Notes: a model not told the origin generated them from the letters alone. Counted from the first letter of the stretch, positions 17,467 to 25,677 are shown. The stretch is 64,000 nt of DNA from Streptomyces sp. NBC_00094 (GCF_026343125.1 NZ_JAPEMB010000001.1:3849501-3913500); one strand, 5' to 3'. Translations and numbers: made by a program.

Positions 17467-18588
17467 TCAGACGAGCTTGGCGAGCGCCGCCCAGGTGTAG
17501 TCCCCGGGGATGCCGTCGACCGGGCCGCCGTAGCCGCCGAGCTGGGCCATGCGCTGGAGCCCCATGTACGTGTTCTTGCCGGGGGCGCCGTCGATCGGGC
17601 CGGTGTACCCGAAGCCGGTGAACAGCCTCTGCAGGCCCTTCCACGAGTTGGGGCCCATCACGCCGTCGGCCGGGCCGGTGTACCCGCCGAGCTTGGCGAT
17701 CCGCTGCACCGCCGCGTACGTGTTCGGCCCCGGGGCGCCGTCGATCGGACCGCTGTAACCGAAGCGCCGGCAGATGGTCTGGACGCCCTTCCAGGTGTTG
17801 GCGTCCATCACACCGTTGATCGTGCCGCCGTACCCGCCCTTGTAGGCCATCCGCTGGAACGCCATGTACGTGTACGTGCCGGGCGCGCCGTCGACCGGAC
17901 CGGTGTAGCCGTAGCCCGTGACGACCTGCTGCACGCCCCTCCAGGTGTAGGTGCCCGGCACGCCGTCCAGGGCTCCGGTGTAGCCGCCGGCGCCGGCGAT
18001 CTTCTGCAGCGTCAGTCCCTCGCCCTGGGCGGGGGGCGGCGTGGGCCCGGATCCCATGAAGTCGTAGGGGCTCTGCCTGACAGCGCTCGGGTTGACGACG
18101 TGCCAGTGCAGGTGCGGCCCGTCCGAGTTGCCCGAGCCGTCGGACCCCATCGCGCCGCCGGAGTACCCGACGATCGTCCCGGCGGACACGGAGGTGCCGT
18201 TGCTCAGCCGGAACTGCGACAGGTGCAGGTACTGGCTGCGGTATCCGTCGCCGTGGTGGATGCTGACGGTGTGCCCGGCGGAGCCGTTGTAGGGGATGTT
18301 CTCGATCGTTCCCGAGGCCGGGGCGGGAAGCGCGGTCCCCACGGCCATCGCGAAGTCGACGCCGTTGTGCTCCGGCGGGTTCCACGGGTCCGTGATGGCA
18401 TACGCGGTGAACGGGTTGTAGAACACCGGGGCGGCATGAGCGCTCGTGGGCAGGACGATCCCGCCGACGGCCAGCGCCCCACCGCCCGCCACCGCGCCGC
18501 GGAGCAGATTGCGCCGGCTCACGCCCGCCGGGACGTGGTGGCAGCCCTGGCCACCGCCGCAACGGTGCAGTGCCTCGTTCTCGGTCAA
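17467..18588 (-). CDS. Tat-exported M23 peptidase with peptidoglycan-binding-like repeats
   Basis: The protein has 373 aa. The N-terminus carries a Tat signal (VSRRNLLRGAVAGGGAL, then AHA). Residues 50-160 are a LytM/M23 metallopeptidase domain (HNGVDFAMAVGTALPAPASG, HGDGYRSQYLHLS, and HLHWHVVN with the HxH zinc pair). A Pro-rich linker follows, then seven short repeats of the type GYTGPxDGxPGxxTYxxxQ, the same module found in the divergent lysozyme gene. It should cut peptidoglycan cross-bridges outside the cell. It is divergent from the 18803 operon across 214 bp with a large inverted repeat. Confidence 0.9.
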   Translation of the reverse strand: MTENEALHRCGGGQGCHHVPAGVSRRNLLRGAVAGGGALAVGGIVLPTSAHAAPVFYNPFTAYAITDPWNPPEHNGVDFAMAVGTALPAPASGTIENIPYNGSAGHTVSIHHGDGYRSQYLHLSQFRLSNGTSVSAGTIVGYSGGAMGSDGSGNSDGPHLHWHVVNPSAVRQSPYDFMGSGPTPPPAQGEGLTLQKIAGAGGYTGALDGVPGTYTWRGVQQVVTGYGYTGPVDGAPGTYTYMAFQRMAYKGGYGGTINGVMDANTWKGVQTICRRFGYSGPIDGAPGPNTYAAVQRIAKLGGYTGPADGVMGPNSWKGLQRLFTGFGYTGPIDGAPGKNTYMGLQRMAQLGGYGGPVDGIPGDYTWAALAKLV

Positions 18589-18669
18589 CGCTTCTCCCTG
18601 TGCCGGTCTCGACGGGCGAGTTCTTTCGGAAGATCACGAACCCGCTCATCCCAGCCGCTCGCCCCGGCA

Positions 18670-18731
18670 CCGACAACCCAACGAAAGCGCGGGACTGAAG
18701 ATCCGATTCCGCTCATTCGTTGGGTTGTCGG
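18670..18731. promoter_or_regulatory. 16-bp perfect inverted repeat between divergent wall-hydrolase genes
   Basis: CCGACAACCCAACGAA (18670-18685) and its exact complement (18716-18731) are 30 bp apart, 81 bp from one start and 72 bp from the other. It may be a shared operator or a pair of promoter-proximal boxes; the regulator is not known. Confidence 0.7.
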
Positions 18732-18802
18732 CGTACGAGCCATGGGGTGGTCTTGGGCGGTCCGTGGTTCCAGCGGCAGCACAGGGGATTTCAGGAGGTC
18801 AG

Positions 18803-19351
18803 GTGCCCGAGTGGGTTGATGGCGAAGAGCGGGGACCGTCCCGGCGGTCCCTCCTGCGGACGGCCGGCGCGCTGCTGCCGGCACTGGTCCTGGGGGTGGG
18901 CGGCGCGGCCGGTACGGCGACGGCGGCGGGCACTCCGAGGACGGCGGCCGACACGGCCCCCCGGGGGACGTTCTCGTCGCCCGGCTACGACTGGACGGCG
19001 GTCCCGGGATCGGGGGCCGCGTCCGGAGTGGTGTTCACGCTCACCGGACCGGACGGCAGGCCGCTGTCCGGCCGACGCGTCCGCTTCTCCCTGAGCGCGT
19101 TCCACACGGTCCTCCCGAGCCTCTGGTTCGAGGTGGACGCGGCACCCAAGGGGCGCAAGTCCCCCCAGAAGTACGGATACATGGACCTCGACACGGACGC
19201 GCGAGGCCGGGTCACCCTCGGCTCCCTGCTGCGGCACGGAGCCGTGCCGACCGGCGCGGCGGGCCTTGAGCTGCGCGCCCAACTGGTGGGCACCGAGACC
19301 ATCCTCGCCACCTCCCGCCTGTCCGTTTCCGACCTGAGGAGCACGCGTTGA
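18803..19351 (+). CDS. Tat-exported Ig-like domain protein
   Basis: The protein has 182 aa, GTG after a perfect AGGAGGTC. The N-terminal Tat signal has SRRSLLRTAGALLPALVLGV. The rest reads as one beta-sandwich (GVVFTLTGPDGRPLSGRRVRFSLSA, DTDARGRVTLGSLLRHG, LRAQLVGTETILATSRLSV), like bacterial Ig-like (invasin/Big) domains. No catalytic residues are apparent. It is translationally coupled (TTGA) to the large lysozyme gene, which has no signal of its own, so it may carry or anchor that protein. That is inference. Confidence 0.75.
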   Translation: MPEWVDGEERGPSRRSLLRTAGALLPALVLGVGGAAGTATAAGTPRTAADTAPRGTFSSPGYDWTAVPGSGAASGVVFTLTGPDGRPLSGRRVRFSLSAFHTVLPSLWFEVDAAPKGRKSPQKYGYMDLDTDARGRVTLGSLLRHGAVPTGAAGLELRAQLVGTETILATSRLSVSDLRSTR

Positions 19352-21969
19352 CGAGAACGGTCGCCGGGGCGGAGCAGTGGGCCCGCCAGCACACGACCGA
19401 CGGCGGTGCCCTCGGCTTCGACAACGGCTACAACTGGGCCGAGATGTGCCAGTCCCTGATGTTCCGGGCCTGCGACCTGAGCGACTCGCGCGGGACGGCG
19501 TACGACGCGTGGGTGGCGTCCGGCGAGGGGCACGACGACTGGTCGGCGGCCCCGCGCGGGGCCTTCCACTGGTGGGCGGATCCGGGGTCGCTCACGCCCG
19601 GCCACGTGGCCCTCGACCTCGACGGCCGCGGCACCCGCTGCCTGATGGCGTCGAGCGCCCTGTCGGGCGGTGAGGACTTCGCCCCCGGCGGCTACCGCAT
19701 CGGCACCCAGTCCATCGCCCGGTACAACTCGCTCTCCGGCCTCGATTACCTGGGCTGGACTCTGGACAACGTCGGTGCGCGGATGGCCGACCTCGGCACC
19801 CCGGGCCCCGGCACCGGCCCCGGCTCGTACACCCTGACCTCGGCCGACCAGAAGGTCCTGCAGACGCTCGCGCAGCGCGGCGGCTACACGGGCCCGGTGG
19901 ACGGCGTGATCGGCGTCAACGGCTGGAAGGGCGTCCAGACCGCCGTCCGCGGCTACGGCTACACGGGCCCGATCGACGGCGTGCCCGGCACGAACACGTA
20001 CAAGGCCGTGCAGGAACTCGCCAGGGACGGCGGCTACAGCGGGCCGGTCGACGGCGCCCTCGGCCCGAACACGATCCTCGGCGTCTCGGCTTGGCTCGCC
20101 GCCCACCCGCAGACCACCACCCCGCCGGCGCCGGGTCCCGCGCCCACGCCGTCGCCGACGGACCCGGTGTACGGGATCGACGTCGGCACCAGCCAGGCGA
20201 ACCTGGACTTCCTGGCCGCGCGCAGCGCCGGGTTCCGCTTCTGCGTGGTGAAGGCGGGCGGCTCCAACGACGGCACCCACCAGCCCTACACCTCGCCCTA
20301 CTACGTCCAGCAGGTCGACGCGGCCCGGGCGGCCGGATTCCTGGTGGGCCACTACTGGATGACGGGCTGGGGAGCGGCGTCCACCGACGCCGAGTACTTC
20401 CTCGCCCATCTGCGGGACTACCGCCCCGGCGAGCCGCTGATGGTCGACGTCGAGGGCGTCGACCAGAGCCCGGTGTGGACGGACGCGCAGACGGCGCAGT
20501 TCATCGACATCGTGAAGGCCCGGCTGGGCACGACCCCGTTCCTCTACACGTACTCCTCGCTGCTCCAGTCCCGGTCCTGGCCGCTGACCATCGCGACGGG
20601 CGCGAAACTGTGGATCGCGGACTACGGCGTCGCGGCGGGCAGCCCGCGGATCGGCACGGCGTATCCGAGCTGGGCGATCCACCAGTTCAGTGACGAAGGG
20701 TCCGTCAAGGGCGTCGCCGTCGACATGAACCAGGCGAAGCCGGACGCCTTCGGGACAGCGGTCCTGCCGCCCCCGGGCGCGAACCCGGTCCCCGGCGGGA
20801 CGCCGGCCATCCCGCTCACCGACGGCGTGACCCTCCAGAAGATCGCGCAGTTCGGCGGGTACACGGGCCCGATCGACGGGGTCCTCGGGCCGAACAGCTG
20901 GAAGGGCGTCCAGACCCTCCTCACCCAGCTGGGGCTGTACAGCGGTCCGGTCGACGGAGCCCCGGGCACGAACACGTACAAGGGCCTCCAGCAGCTCGCC
21001 CAGCGCGGCGGCTACACGGGCCCGGTCGACGGGATCATGGGCCCGAACACGTACACCGGGCTGCGGAACTACCTCGCGCAGGCAGGCGGGACCGCGAGCG
21101 TGACGATCTCGGCTGCGGACGCCAAGACGCTCCAGCAGGTGGCGCAGCGCGGCGGCTACACGGGCCCGGTGGACGGCGTCATGGGCGTGAACTCGTGGAA
21201 GGGCGTCCAGACGGTCCTCGCCCGGCTGGGGCTCTACAGCGGCCCGGCCGACGGGGTCCCCGGCCCGGAGACGTACAAGGGCGTCCAGCGCCTCGCCGCC
21301 GACTACGGCTACACGGGTCCGATCGACGGCGTCCCCGGCGCGAACACGTACGCGGGCCTCCGGACGTACCTGAGCGTGACGGGAAGCGGCCCCGGCCCGA
21401 TCTCGGTGGCGAACGGAACGATCCTGCAGAAGATCGCCAAGGGCGGCGGATACACCGGCCCGATCGACGGCGTCATGGGCGTGAACAGCTGGAAGGGCGT
21501 CCAGACGGTCGTCCGGGGCTACGGCTACACCGGCCCGCTCGACGGGGCGCCCGGCACGAACACGTACAAGGGGCTCCAGACCCTGGCGACGGCCGGCGGC
21601 TACACGGGCGTGATCGACGGCGTCATGGGCGTGAACTCGTGGAAGGGCGTCCAGACCGTGATGCGCCGCTTCGGCTACACGGGGCCCATCGACGGAGTCC
21701 CGGGGACGAACACGTACGCGGCGATGCAGCGGATGGGGGCCTTCGGCGGCTACACGGGCCCGGTGGACGGCGTCCTCGGCTCGTACAGCTGGGCCAGCGT
21801 CCAGACGTGCCTGCGAGGCTGGGGCTACTCGGGCCTGATCGACGGGGTCCCCGGCTCGGGGACGTACGTGGCGGTCCAGCGCCTGGCCCAGACGGGCGGC
21901 TACTCGGGCCCGCTGGACGGGGTGCCGGGCACGAACACGTACGCGGCGCTGAACACCCTGGTCACCTGA
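19348..21969 (+). CDS. GH25 muramidase with NlpC/CHAP-like domain and 16 wall-binding repeats
   Basis: The protein has 873 aa. A TTG start with GAGGAG 6 bases upstream overlaps the previous stop. N-terminal domain (1-145): CHAP/NlpC-like amidase features with Cys in WAEMCQSLMF and His in TPGHVALDL. Three repeats follow. Then a GH25 lysozyme domain (about 270-465: YGIDVGTSQANLDFL, PLMVDVEGVDQS with catalytic Asp/Glu, AIHQFSDEG). Then 13 repeats of GGYTGPVDGVMGVNSWKGVQ type alternating with GYTGPIDGVPGTNTYKGLQ. It has no signal peptide, which is odd for an extracellular enzyme. Phage-lysin-like or developmental autolysin roles both fit. Confidence 0.88.
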   Translation: MTRTVAGAEQWARQHTTDGGALGFDNGYNWAEMCQSLMFRACDLSDSRGTAYDAWVASGEGHDDWSAAPRGAFHWWADPGSLTPGHVALDLDGRGTRCLMASSALSGGEDFAPGGYRIGTQSIARYNSLSGLDYLGWTLDNVGARMADLGTPGPGTGPGSYTLTSADQKVLQTLAQRGGYTGPVDGVIGVNGWKGVQTAVRGYGYTGPIDGVPGTNTYKAVQELARDGGYSGPVDGALGPNTILGVSAWLAAHPQTTTPPAPGPAPTPSPTDPVYGIDVGTSQANLDFLAARSAGFRFCVVKAGGSNDGTHQPYTSPYYVQQVDAARAAGFLVGHYWMTGWGAASTDAEYFLAHLRDYRPGEPLMVDVEGVDQSPVWTDAQTAQFIDIVKARLGTTPFLYTYSSLLQSRSWPLTIATGAKLWIADYGVAAGSPRIGTAYPSWAIHQFSDEGSVKGVAVDMNQAKPDAFGTAVLPPPGANPVPGGTPAIPLTDGVTLQKIAQFGGYTGPIDGVLGPNSWKGVQTLLTQLGLYSGPVDGAPGTNTYKGLQQLAQRGGYTGPVDGIMGPNTYTGLRNYLAQAGGTASVTISAADAKTLQQVAQRGGYTGPVDGVMGVNSWKGVQTVLARLGLYSGPADGVPGPETYKGVQRLAADYGYTGPIDGVPGANTYAGLRTYLSVTGSGPGPISVANGTILQKIAKGGGYTGPIDGVMGVNSWKGVQTVVRGYGYTGPLDGAPGTNTYKGLQTLATAGGYTGVIDGVMGVNSWKGVQTVMRRFGYTGPIDGVPGTNTYAAMQRMGAFGGYTGPVDGVLGSYSWASVQTCLRGWGYSGLIDGVPGSGTYVAVQRLAQTGGYSGPLDGVPGTNTYAALNTLVT

Positions 21970-22006
21970 GCCGACTCAGGTGACCAGGTGACCTGGTTCC
22001 AGGTCC

Positions 22007-22049
22007 GAGGGGCAGGTGCTCGACGTCAGGCGTCGAGCACCTGCCCCTC
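22007..22049. terminator. 19-bp bidirectional hairpin terminator
   Basis: GAGGGGCAGGTGCTCGACG (22007-22025) pairs perfectly with 22031-22049, loop TCAGG. The loop contains the stop codon of the converging phosphoribosyltransferase gene. Confidence 0.92.
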
Positions 22050-22523
22050 CCTCTTCACGACGGGCGGCAAGACCGACCAGGGGAAGTTGATCCACTCGTC
22101 GGTCTTCTTCCACACGTACTCGCACTTCACGAGGGAGTGCGACTTCTCGTAGATGACGGCGGAGCGGACCTCGGCGACGTGGTCGACGCAGAAGTCATGG
22201 ACGAGCTTGAGCGTCTTGCCGGTGTCGGCGACGTCGTCCGTGATCAGGACCTTCTTGTCGGAGAAGTCGATCGCGTCCGGCACGGGCGCCAGCATGACCG
22301 GCATCTCCAGGGTGGTCCCGACCCCGGTGTAGAACTCCACGTTCACGAGGTGGATGTTCTTGCAGTCGAGCGCGTAGGCCAGACCGCCGGCGACGAAGAC
22401 GCCGCCGCGGGCGATGGAGAGCACGATGTCCGGCTCGTAGCCGTCGTCGGCGATGGTCTGCGCCAGCTCGCGGACGGCGATCCCGAAGCCCTCGTACGTC
22501 AGGTTCTCGCGTACTTCACTCAT
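22026..22523 (-). CDS. phosphoribosyltransferase (purine PRTase type)
   Basis: The protein has 165 aa, type I PRTase fold. The PRPP-binding loop is VLITDDVADTGKTLKLVHDF (about 90-109). An upstream ARGGVFVAGGLAYAL loop and the C-terminal hood (WKKTDEWINFPWSVLPP) are also present. It resembles xanthine/hypoxanthine-guanine PRTases of actinobacteria, which salvage purine bases into nucleotides. It lies 13 bp behind dcd and is probably co-transcribed, giving a small nucleotide-metabolism unit. Confidence 0.9.
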   Translation of the reverse strand: MSEVRENLTYEGFGIAVRELAQTIADDGYEPDIVLSIARGGVFVAGGLAYALDCKNIHLVNVEFYTGVGTTLEMPVMLAPVPDAIDFSDKKVLITDDVADTGKTLKLVHDFCVDHVAEVRSAVIYEKSHSLVKCEYVWKKTDEWINFPWSVLPPVVKREGQVLDA

Positions 22524-22536
22524 GCCGGCTACCGCC

Positions 22537-23112
22537 TCACACCTGGGTCCGATGGAAGTTCATGAACGAGCGGGAGGCCGTCGGGCCCCGCTGGCCCTGG
22601 TACCGCGAGCCGTACCGCTCGCTCCCGTACGGGAACTCGGCGGGCGAGCTCAGCCGGAACATGCACAGCTGGCCGATCTTCATGCCCGGCCACAGCTTGA
22701 TCGGCAGGGTGGCGAGGTTCGACAGCTCCAGGGTCACGTGCCCGGAGAACCCGGGGTCGATGAACCCGGCGGTCGAGTGCGTGACGAGCCCGAGCCGCCC
22801 CAGAGAGCTCTTCCCCTCAAGGCGCGACGCGATGTCGTCCGGCAGGGTGATGACCTCGTACGTCGAGGCCAGCACGAACTCGCCCGGGTGGAGGATGAAC
22901 GCCTCGTCGCCCTCCGGCTCGACCTCACGCGTCAGGTCGAGCTGCTCGACGGCGGGGTCGATGTGGGGGTGACGGTGGTTCTCGAACACCCGGAAGAAGC
23001 GGTCAAGCCTCACGTCGATGCTCGAGGGCTGCACCATGGATTCGTCGTACGGGTCGATGCGCACCCGTCCGGCATCGATCTCGGCCCGGATGTCCTTGTC
23101 TGAGAGAAGCAC
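22537..23112 (-). CDS. dcd: dCTP deaminase
   Basis: The protein has 191 aa, the standard length, with a GTG start at 23112. It converts dCTP to dUTP for dTTP synthesis (bifunctional deaminase/dUTPase forms exist in the family). Motifs: MVQPSSIDVRLDRFF, FILHPGEFVLAST, EGKSSLGRLGL, HSTAGFIDPGFSGHVTLEL with the catalytic Glu, and GSRYQGQRGPTASR at the C-terminus. It is the first gene of the unit with the phosphoribosyltransferase. Confidence 0.96.
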   Translation of the reverse strand: MLLSDKDIRAEIDAGRVRIDPYDESMVQPSSIDVRLDRFFRVFENHRHPHIDPAVEQLDLTREVEPEGDEAFILHPGEFVLASTYEVITLPDDIASRLEGKSSLGRLGLVTHSTAGFIDPGFSGHVTLELSNLATLPIKLWPGMKIGQLCMFRLSSPAEFPYGSERYGSRYQGQRGPTASRSFMNFHRTQV

Positions 23113-23192
23113 GCCCCCACGATACGCAGAGGGCGCGGACCTGCCCCAATCGGCAGGGCCCCGCGCCCCGGCACTTCCCGGCGCCGCCCGCG

Positions 23193-23366
23193 TCAGCGCT
23201 GTTCGAACACCACGGGCACCGCATGACGCAACCGCGCACACCGCGGACACCGGATGAGCCGCCCGGGCCCGATCCGCCCGGCCCCCAGCTGCTGGAGCGG
23301 GAACGAGGCGGTACTGAACACGTGCCCTTCGGCACAGCGGACGACGGTGCGCTCCATGGAACCCAT
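23193..23366 (-). CDS. small zinc-ribbon-like protein
   Basis: The protein has 57 aa. The ATG at 23366 follows AAGGGACTTG; an internal ATG at 23357 is possible. Residues include VVRCAEGHVFSTASFPL and RLIRCPRCARLRHAVPV, giving a C-x4-H...C-x2-C pattern that could bind one zinc. It is a conserved-looking streptomycete small protein of unknown role, upstream of tRNA-Gly on the other strand. Confidence 0.7.
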   Translation of the reverse strand: MGSMERTVVRCAEGHVFSTASFPLQQLGAGRIGPGRLIRCPRCARLRHAVPVVFEQR

Positions 23367-23529
23367 CAAGTCCCTTCCCCTACACATGCGGTGGACGAGA
23401 CAGCCACATTAGGGGATCAACGGGACACCCTCCAGGCGGCGCTCCGCACACGCGGAGGCGTGAGCTTCGCCTCAAGTGGCGCATGGGGTACAGTGTGCAA
23501 CGATGCGGCACGGTTCATCCGGCCGCTGT

Positions 23530-23603
23530 GCGGATGTAGTTTAATGGTAGAACATGAGCTTCCCAAGCTTATAGCGCGGGTTCGATTCCCGTCATCCGCT
23601 CCA
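23530..23603 (+). tRNA. tRNA-Gly (anticodon CCC)
   Basis: The acceptor stem GCGGATG/CATCCGC is perfect. D arm GTTT...GAAC, anticodon stem TGAGC/GCTTA with loop TTCCCAA (anticodon CCC), T arm GCGGG-TTCGATT-CCCGT, discriminator T at 23600 and encoded CCA 23601-23603 are all present. This gene is the integration target discussed in the findings: its 3' 42 bases recur downstream. Confidence 0.97.
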
Positions 23604-23609
23604 CAGCAA

Positions 23610-23634
23610 AGCCCCAGGTCAACGACCTGGGGCT
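23610..23634 (+). terminator. tRNA-Gly terminator
   Basis: AGCCCCAGGTC pairs with GACCTGGGGCT (3-base loop), followed by GTTGCTTTT. Variants of this same hairpin follow every tRNA-end copy in the window. Confidence 0.9.
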
Positions 23635-23722
23635 GTTGCTTTTCGGCGCGACTCTTCTCAGCTACTTCGCGCTGCGGACGTGAACGGCCGTAGCGGATAC
23701 GTGCGGGCGCATACTGGCAGCA

Positions 23723-23944
23723 ATGACAAAGCCAAGTGCACCGAAGCGCTTTTTGCCCACCAGCCCATTCAAAGCCCCGGTCGCGCTGCCTCCTAAGCAG
23801 TTCGCCGTAGGCGACCAGGTCACACACGACGTGCACGGCCTCGGCCGGGTCGTCGGCGTCGAGGACGGGATCGCGACGATCGTGGATTTCGGCTCGACGC
23901 AAGAGCGGATCCTGAGTCCGTACGCCAAGATGAGCAAGCTGTAG
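23723..23944 (+). CDS. small CarD/Tudor-like protein
   Basis: The protein has 73 aa, ATG start. After a basic Pro-rich N-terminus it holds FAVGDQVTHDVHGLGRVVG and VEDGIATIVDFGSTQERILS, a small SH3/Tudor-like beta barrel resembling the RNA-polymerase-interacting domain of CarD, ending in PYAKMSKL. There is no DNA-binding helical half, so it is at most a CarD_N-like single domain. It is the first gene after tRNA-Gly. Confidence 0.75.
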   Translation: MTKPSAPKRFLPTSPFKAPVALPPKQFAVGDQVTHDVHGLGRVVGVEDGIATIVDFGSTQERILSPYAKMSKL

Positions 23945-24192
23945 GACCGCCGTGCCCGGCCACGGCACACCAGATCTGTTCATGGACCCGCTACGAAGAG
24001 GACCCCTCCCATCGACCTGACCTCGCCGTTCTCCGCTCCGGAAGGGGTGTCCCCCTGCGCCGCTGCGGCATCACCGCATCCCACCACAAATCCCTTCCAG
24101 GCGCCCGACTTCGGGGAGATCGAAGCCTTCCTGTTCGACGAGGATGCGCAAGCGTCAGCCTCTGGCACGAGTGCGGCTCGACGCGAGGCAGG

Positions 24193-24282
24193 CTAGCTCC
24201 CACTCGTGACGATGGCTTCGGCATCGGGCCACGAGGCCGGCTCGTCGGTGCCGGTGTCGACGTAGATCGCTTCCAGGCTCTG
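24193..24282 (-). pseudogene. remnant of a PRC-barrel gene
   Basis: The minus strand reads SLEAIYVDTGTDEPA and continues to a TAG after SGS. The DNA 24236-24280 is nearly identical to part of the intact PRC-barrel gene (33330-33373, codons for ELEAIYVDTSTDEPA). Neither start nor the rest of the domain is present. It lies about 135 bp before the first tRNA-end scar. Confidence 0.7.
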
Positions 24283-24308
24283 GCAGCGTGCCCCAGCCGT
24301 GCCCTTCA

Positions 24309-24416
24309 GGGCGGTGAACAGCGGTCAACACGGGCGTCTCGGGACCGGCGAGGAATGCCATACCAAGAAGCATTTCCGCAGGTCAGACCACAGCTGATCG
24401 AGACGGGCGTCGGTGA
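24309..24416. repeat. element-end arm 1 (shared with 27335-27442)
   Basis: This block begins GGGCGGTGAACAGCGGTCA, contains GCAGGTC 39 bp before the scar, and ends GGTGA next to it. The block before the third scar has the same words at the same distances (108 and 39 bp). Confidence 0.7.
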
Positions 24417-24458
24417 TTCCCAAGCTTATAGCGCGGGTTCGATTCCCGTCATCCGCTC
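24417..24458 (+). other. att-like scar R1: tRNA-Gly 3' end copy
   Basis: These 42 bases, from the anticodon loop to the acceptor end, are identical to 23560-23601 of the intact tRNA. The 5' half is replaced by unrelated sequence (GGTGA precedes). It is followed by a tRNA-type terminator. Confidence 0.9.
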
Positions 24459-24466
24459 TTCCACGA

Positions 24467-24491
24467 AGCCCCAGGCCAGAGACCTGGGGCT
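24467..24491 (+). terminator. terminator after scar R1
   Basis: AGCCCCAGG / CCTGGGGCT hairpin, a variant of the tRNA-Gly terminator. Confidence 0.85.
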
Positions 24492-24648
24492 TTGTCGTTG
24501 TCTCCAGCACGTCAGGTACGCGCACCACGGCCGGCTCGGTGCGAGCGATTCGCCGACGAACACCCACGAATACCAGCCGACTTCTTCATCTCGGCCGAGT
24601 CCCACAATCCCCCAACACTCACAGTGAGCATGCTGATACTTTCCGCGC

Positions 24649-25035
24649 ATGGACTTCACTGCGATCGCCGCCTCGTTCACCAGCCACTACTACGCGAGCT
24701 TCGACGCGGGCGGCGCGACCCGCCAGGCACTCGCGAGCCTCTACCGCCCCGAGTCGATGCTCAGCTGGGAGGGGCAGCAGGTTCAGGGGGCGGAGAGCAT
24801 CACCGCGACCCTGACCAAGCCCGAACTCGACACGGTCAAGCACTCGTTGACCTCGAACGACGCGCAGCCCGCCCCGGGTGGCGGCGTGCTGGTCACCGTC
24901 ACCGGCAGCCTCGCCGTCGACAACGCCTTCGACAAGCCCATGCTGTTCGCCGAGACGTTCAACCTCCAGCCGATCCCCGGACAGCCCGGCGGCTTCTTCG
25001 TCTACAACCAGATCTTCCGCCTGCTCTTCTCCTGA
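24649..25035 (+). CDS. NTF2-family protein, close to eukaryotic NTF2
   Basis: The protein has 128 aa and one NTF2 cone domain over its whole length: MDFTAIAASFTSHYYASFD, ASLYRPESMLSWEGQQVQG, ITATLTKPELDTVKHSLTSN, AQPAPGGGVLVTVTGSLAVD, AETFNLQPIPGQPGGFFVYN, QIFRLLFS. From memory, eukaryotic NTF2 (the Ran-GDP importer) has the same order (HYY, LY, SMLTFEGQ, QG..I, DCQPS..GGMLVFVSG, F.Q.FHL, YYV.NDIFRLNY). That is closer than most bacterial SnoaL/NTF2-like enzymes. A bacterium has no nuclear pore, so the role is unknown; it may be a binding protein. It lies between scars R1 and R2. Confidence 0.85.
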   Translation: MDFTAIAASFTSHYYASFDAGGATRQALASLYRPESMLSWEGQQVQGAESITATLTKPELDTVKHSLTSNDAQPAPGGGVLVTVTGSLAVDNAFDKPMLFAETFNLQPIPGQPGGFFVYNQIFRLLFS

Positions 25036-25379
25036 ACCACCCCGGTCCGGGCGCCCGCCGACAGCGGACGCCCGGACTCGCACTCTGGCATGGTCGCTCA
25101 CCTGCAGAAAGCGCCGCCAACTCATTGATCGCAGACAGCAGGCGTACGCGCTGGCCTCCGCTCCGATACGCGCCCCCTGCGAGCCGAGGTCGCGGCCGTC
25201 GCGGTCCAACGGCGCGACCGCCCGGCCGAACTCCTCGACCCGTATCCCGGTGACGCCCCGTCGGCGACGTGGGTACTGGACTGCACGGCGATGTGACCTT
25301 GCCACGCCGAAGCCGCCGAGTGGCGTAGAACCGAGAGTGAACGGGCGTGTCGCCGATCCTCGTAGATCGTTCCCAGGCC

Positions 25380-25631
25380 ATGAAGAAGATCGTTTCTGCC
25401 GCTGTGCTGGCCCTCGCCGGCGTTGCCCTCGCAGCCCCCGCCCACGCCGACAACGACACCAACTTCGGCAGCGGCGTCAACGCCGCCAACAACTGGAACT
25501 TCACCGCCGCCGACGTGTGCATCCAGGAGCTGGCCGTGGTGCCCGCACTCAGCGACTGGACGGGGAACCACAAGAACAACTGCTCCAACGGCAACGTCAT
25601 CGACCACTCGGGAGCCGGGCAGACGCCCTGA
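25380..25631 (+). CDS. small secreted protein
   Basis: The protein has 83 aa, with an ATG at 25380 and a weak Shine-Dalgarno. A Sec signal peptide (MKKIVSAAVLALAGVALAAP, AHA) is followed by about 60 mature residues rich in Asn: DNDTNFGSGVNAANNWNF, TAADVCIQELAVVPALSDW, HKNNCSNGNVIDHSG. The two cysteines could form one disulfide. It recalls rodlin/chaplin-size exported proteins but is not either family. It lies just before scar R2. Confidence 0.65.
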   Translation: MKKIVSAAVLALAGVALAAPAHADNDTNFGSGVNAANNWNFTAADVCIQELAVVPALSDWTGNHKNNCSNGNVIDHSGAGQTP

Positions 25632-25677
25632 ACGTCTTCCGTCGGCGCGTGCCCGCCCGTGTCCTTCGGAGCAGTGA

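Noticed and set aside
18803..21969. A programmed frameshift joining the Tat protein and the muramidase.
   Set aside because: No slippery heptamer; instead a TTG start with its own Shine-Dalgarno in the overlap, so coupling is the simpler reading.
23982..24180. A small gene after the CarD-like gene.
   Set aside because: The ATG at 23982 stops after 12 codons, and the longer frame through FGEIEAFLFDED has no start codon or ribosome-binding site.
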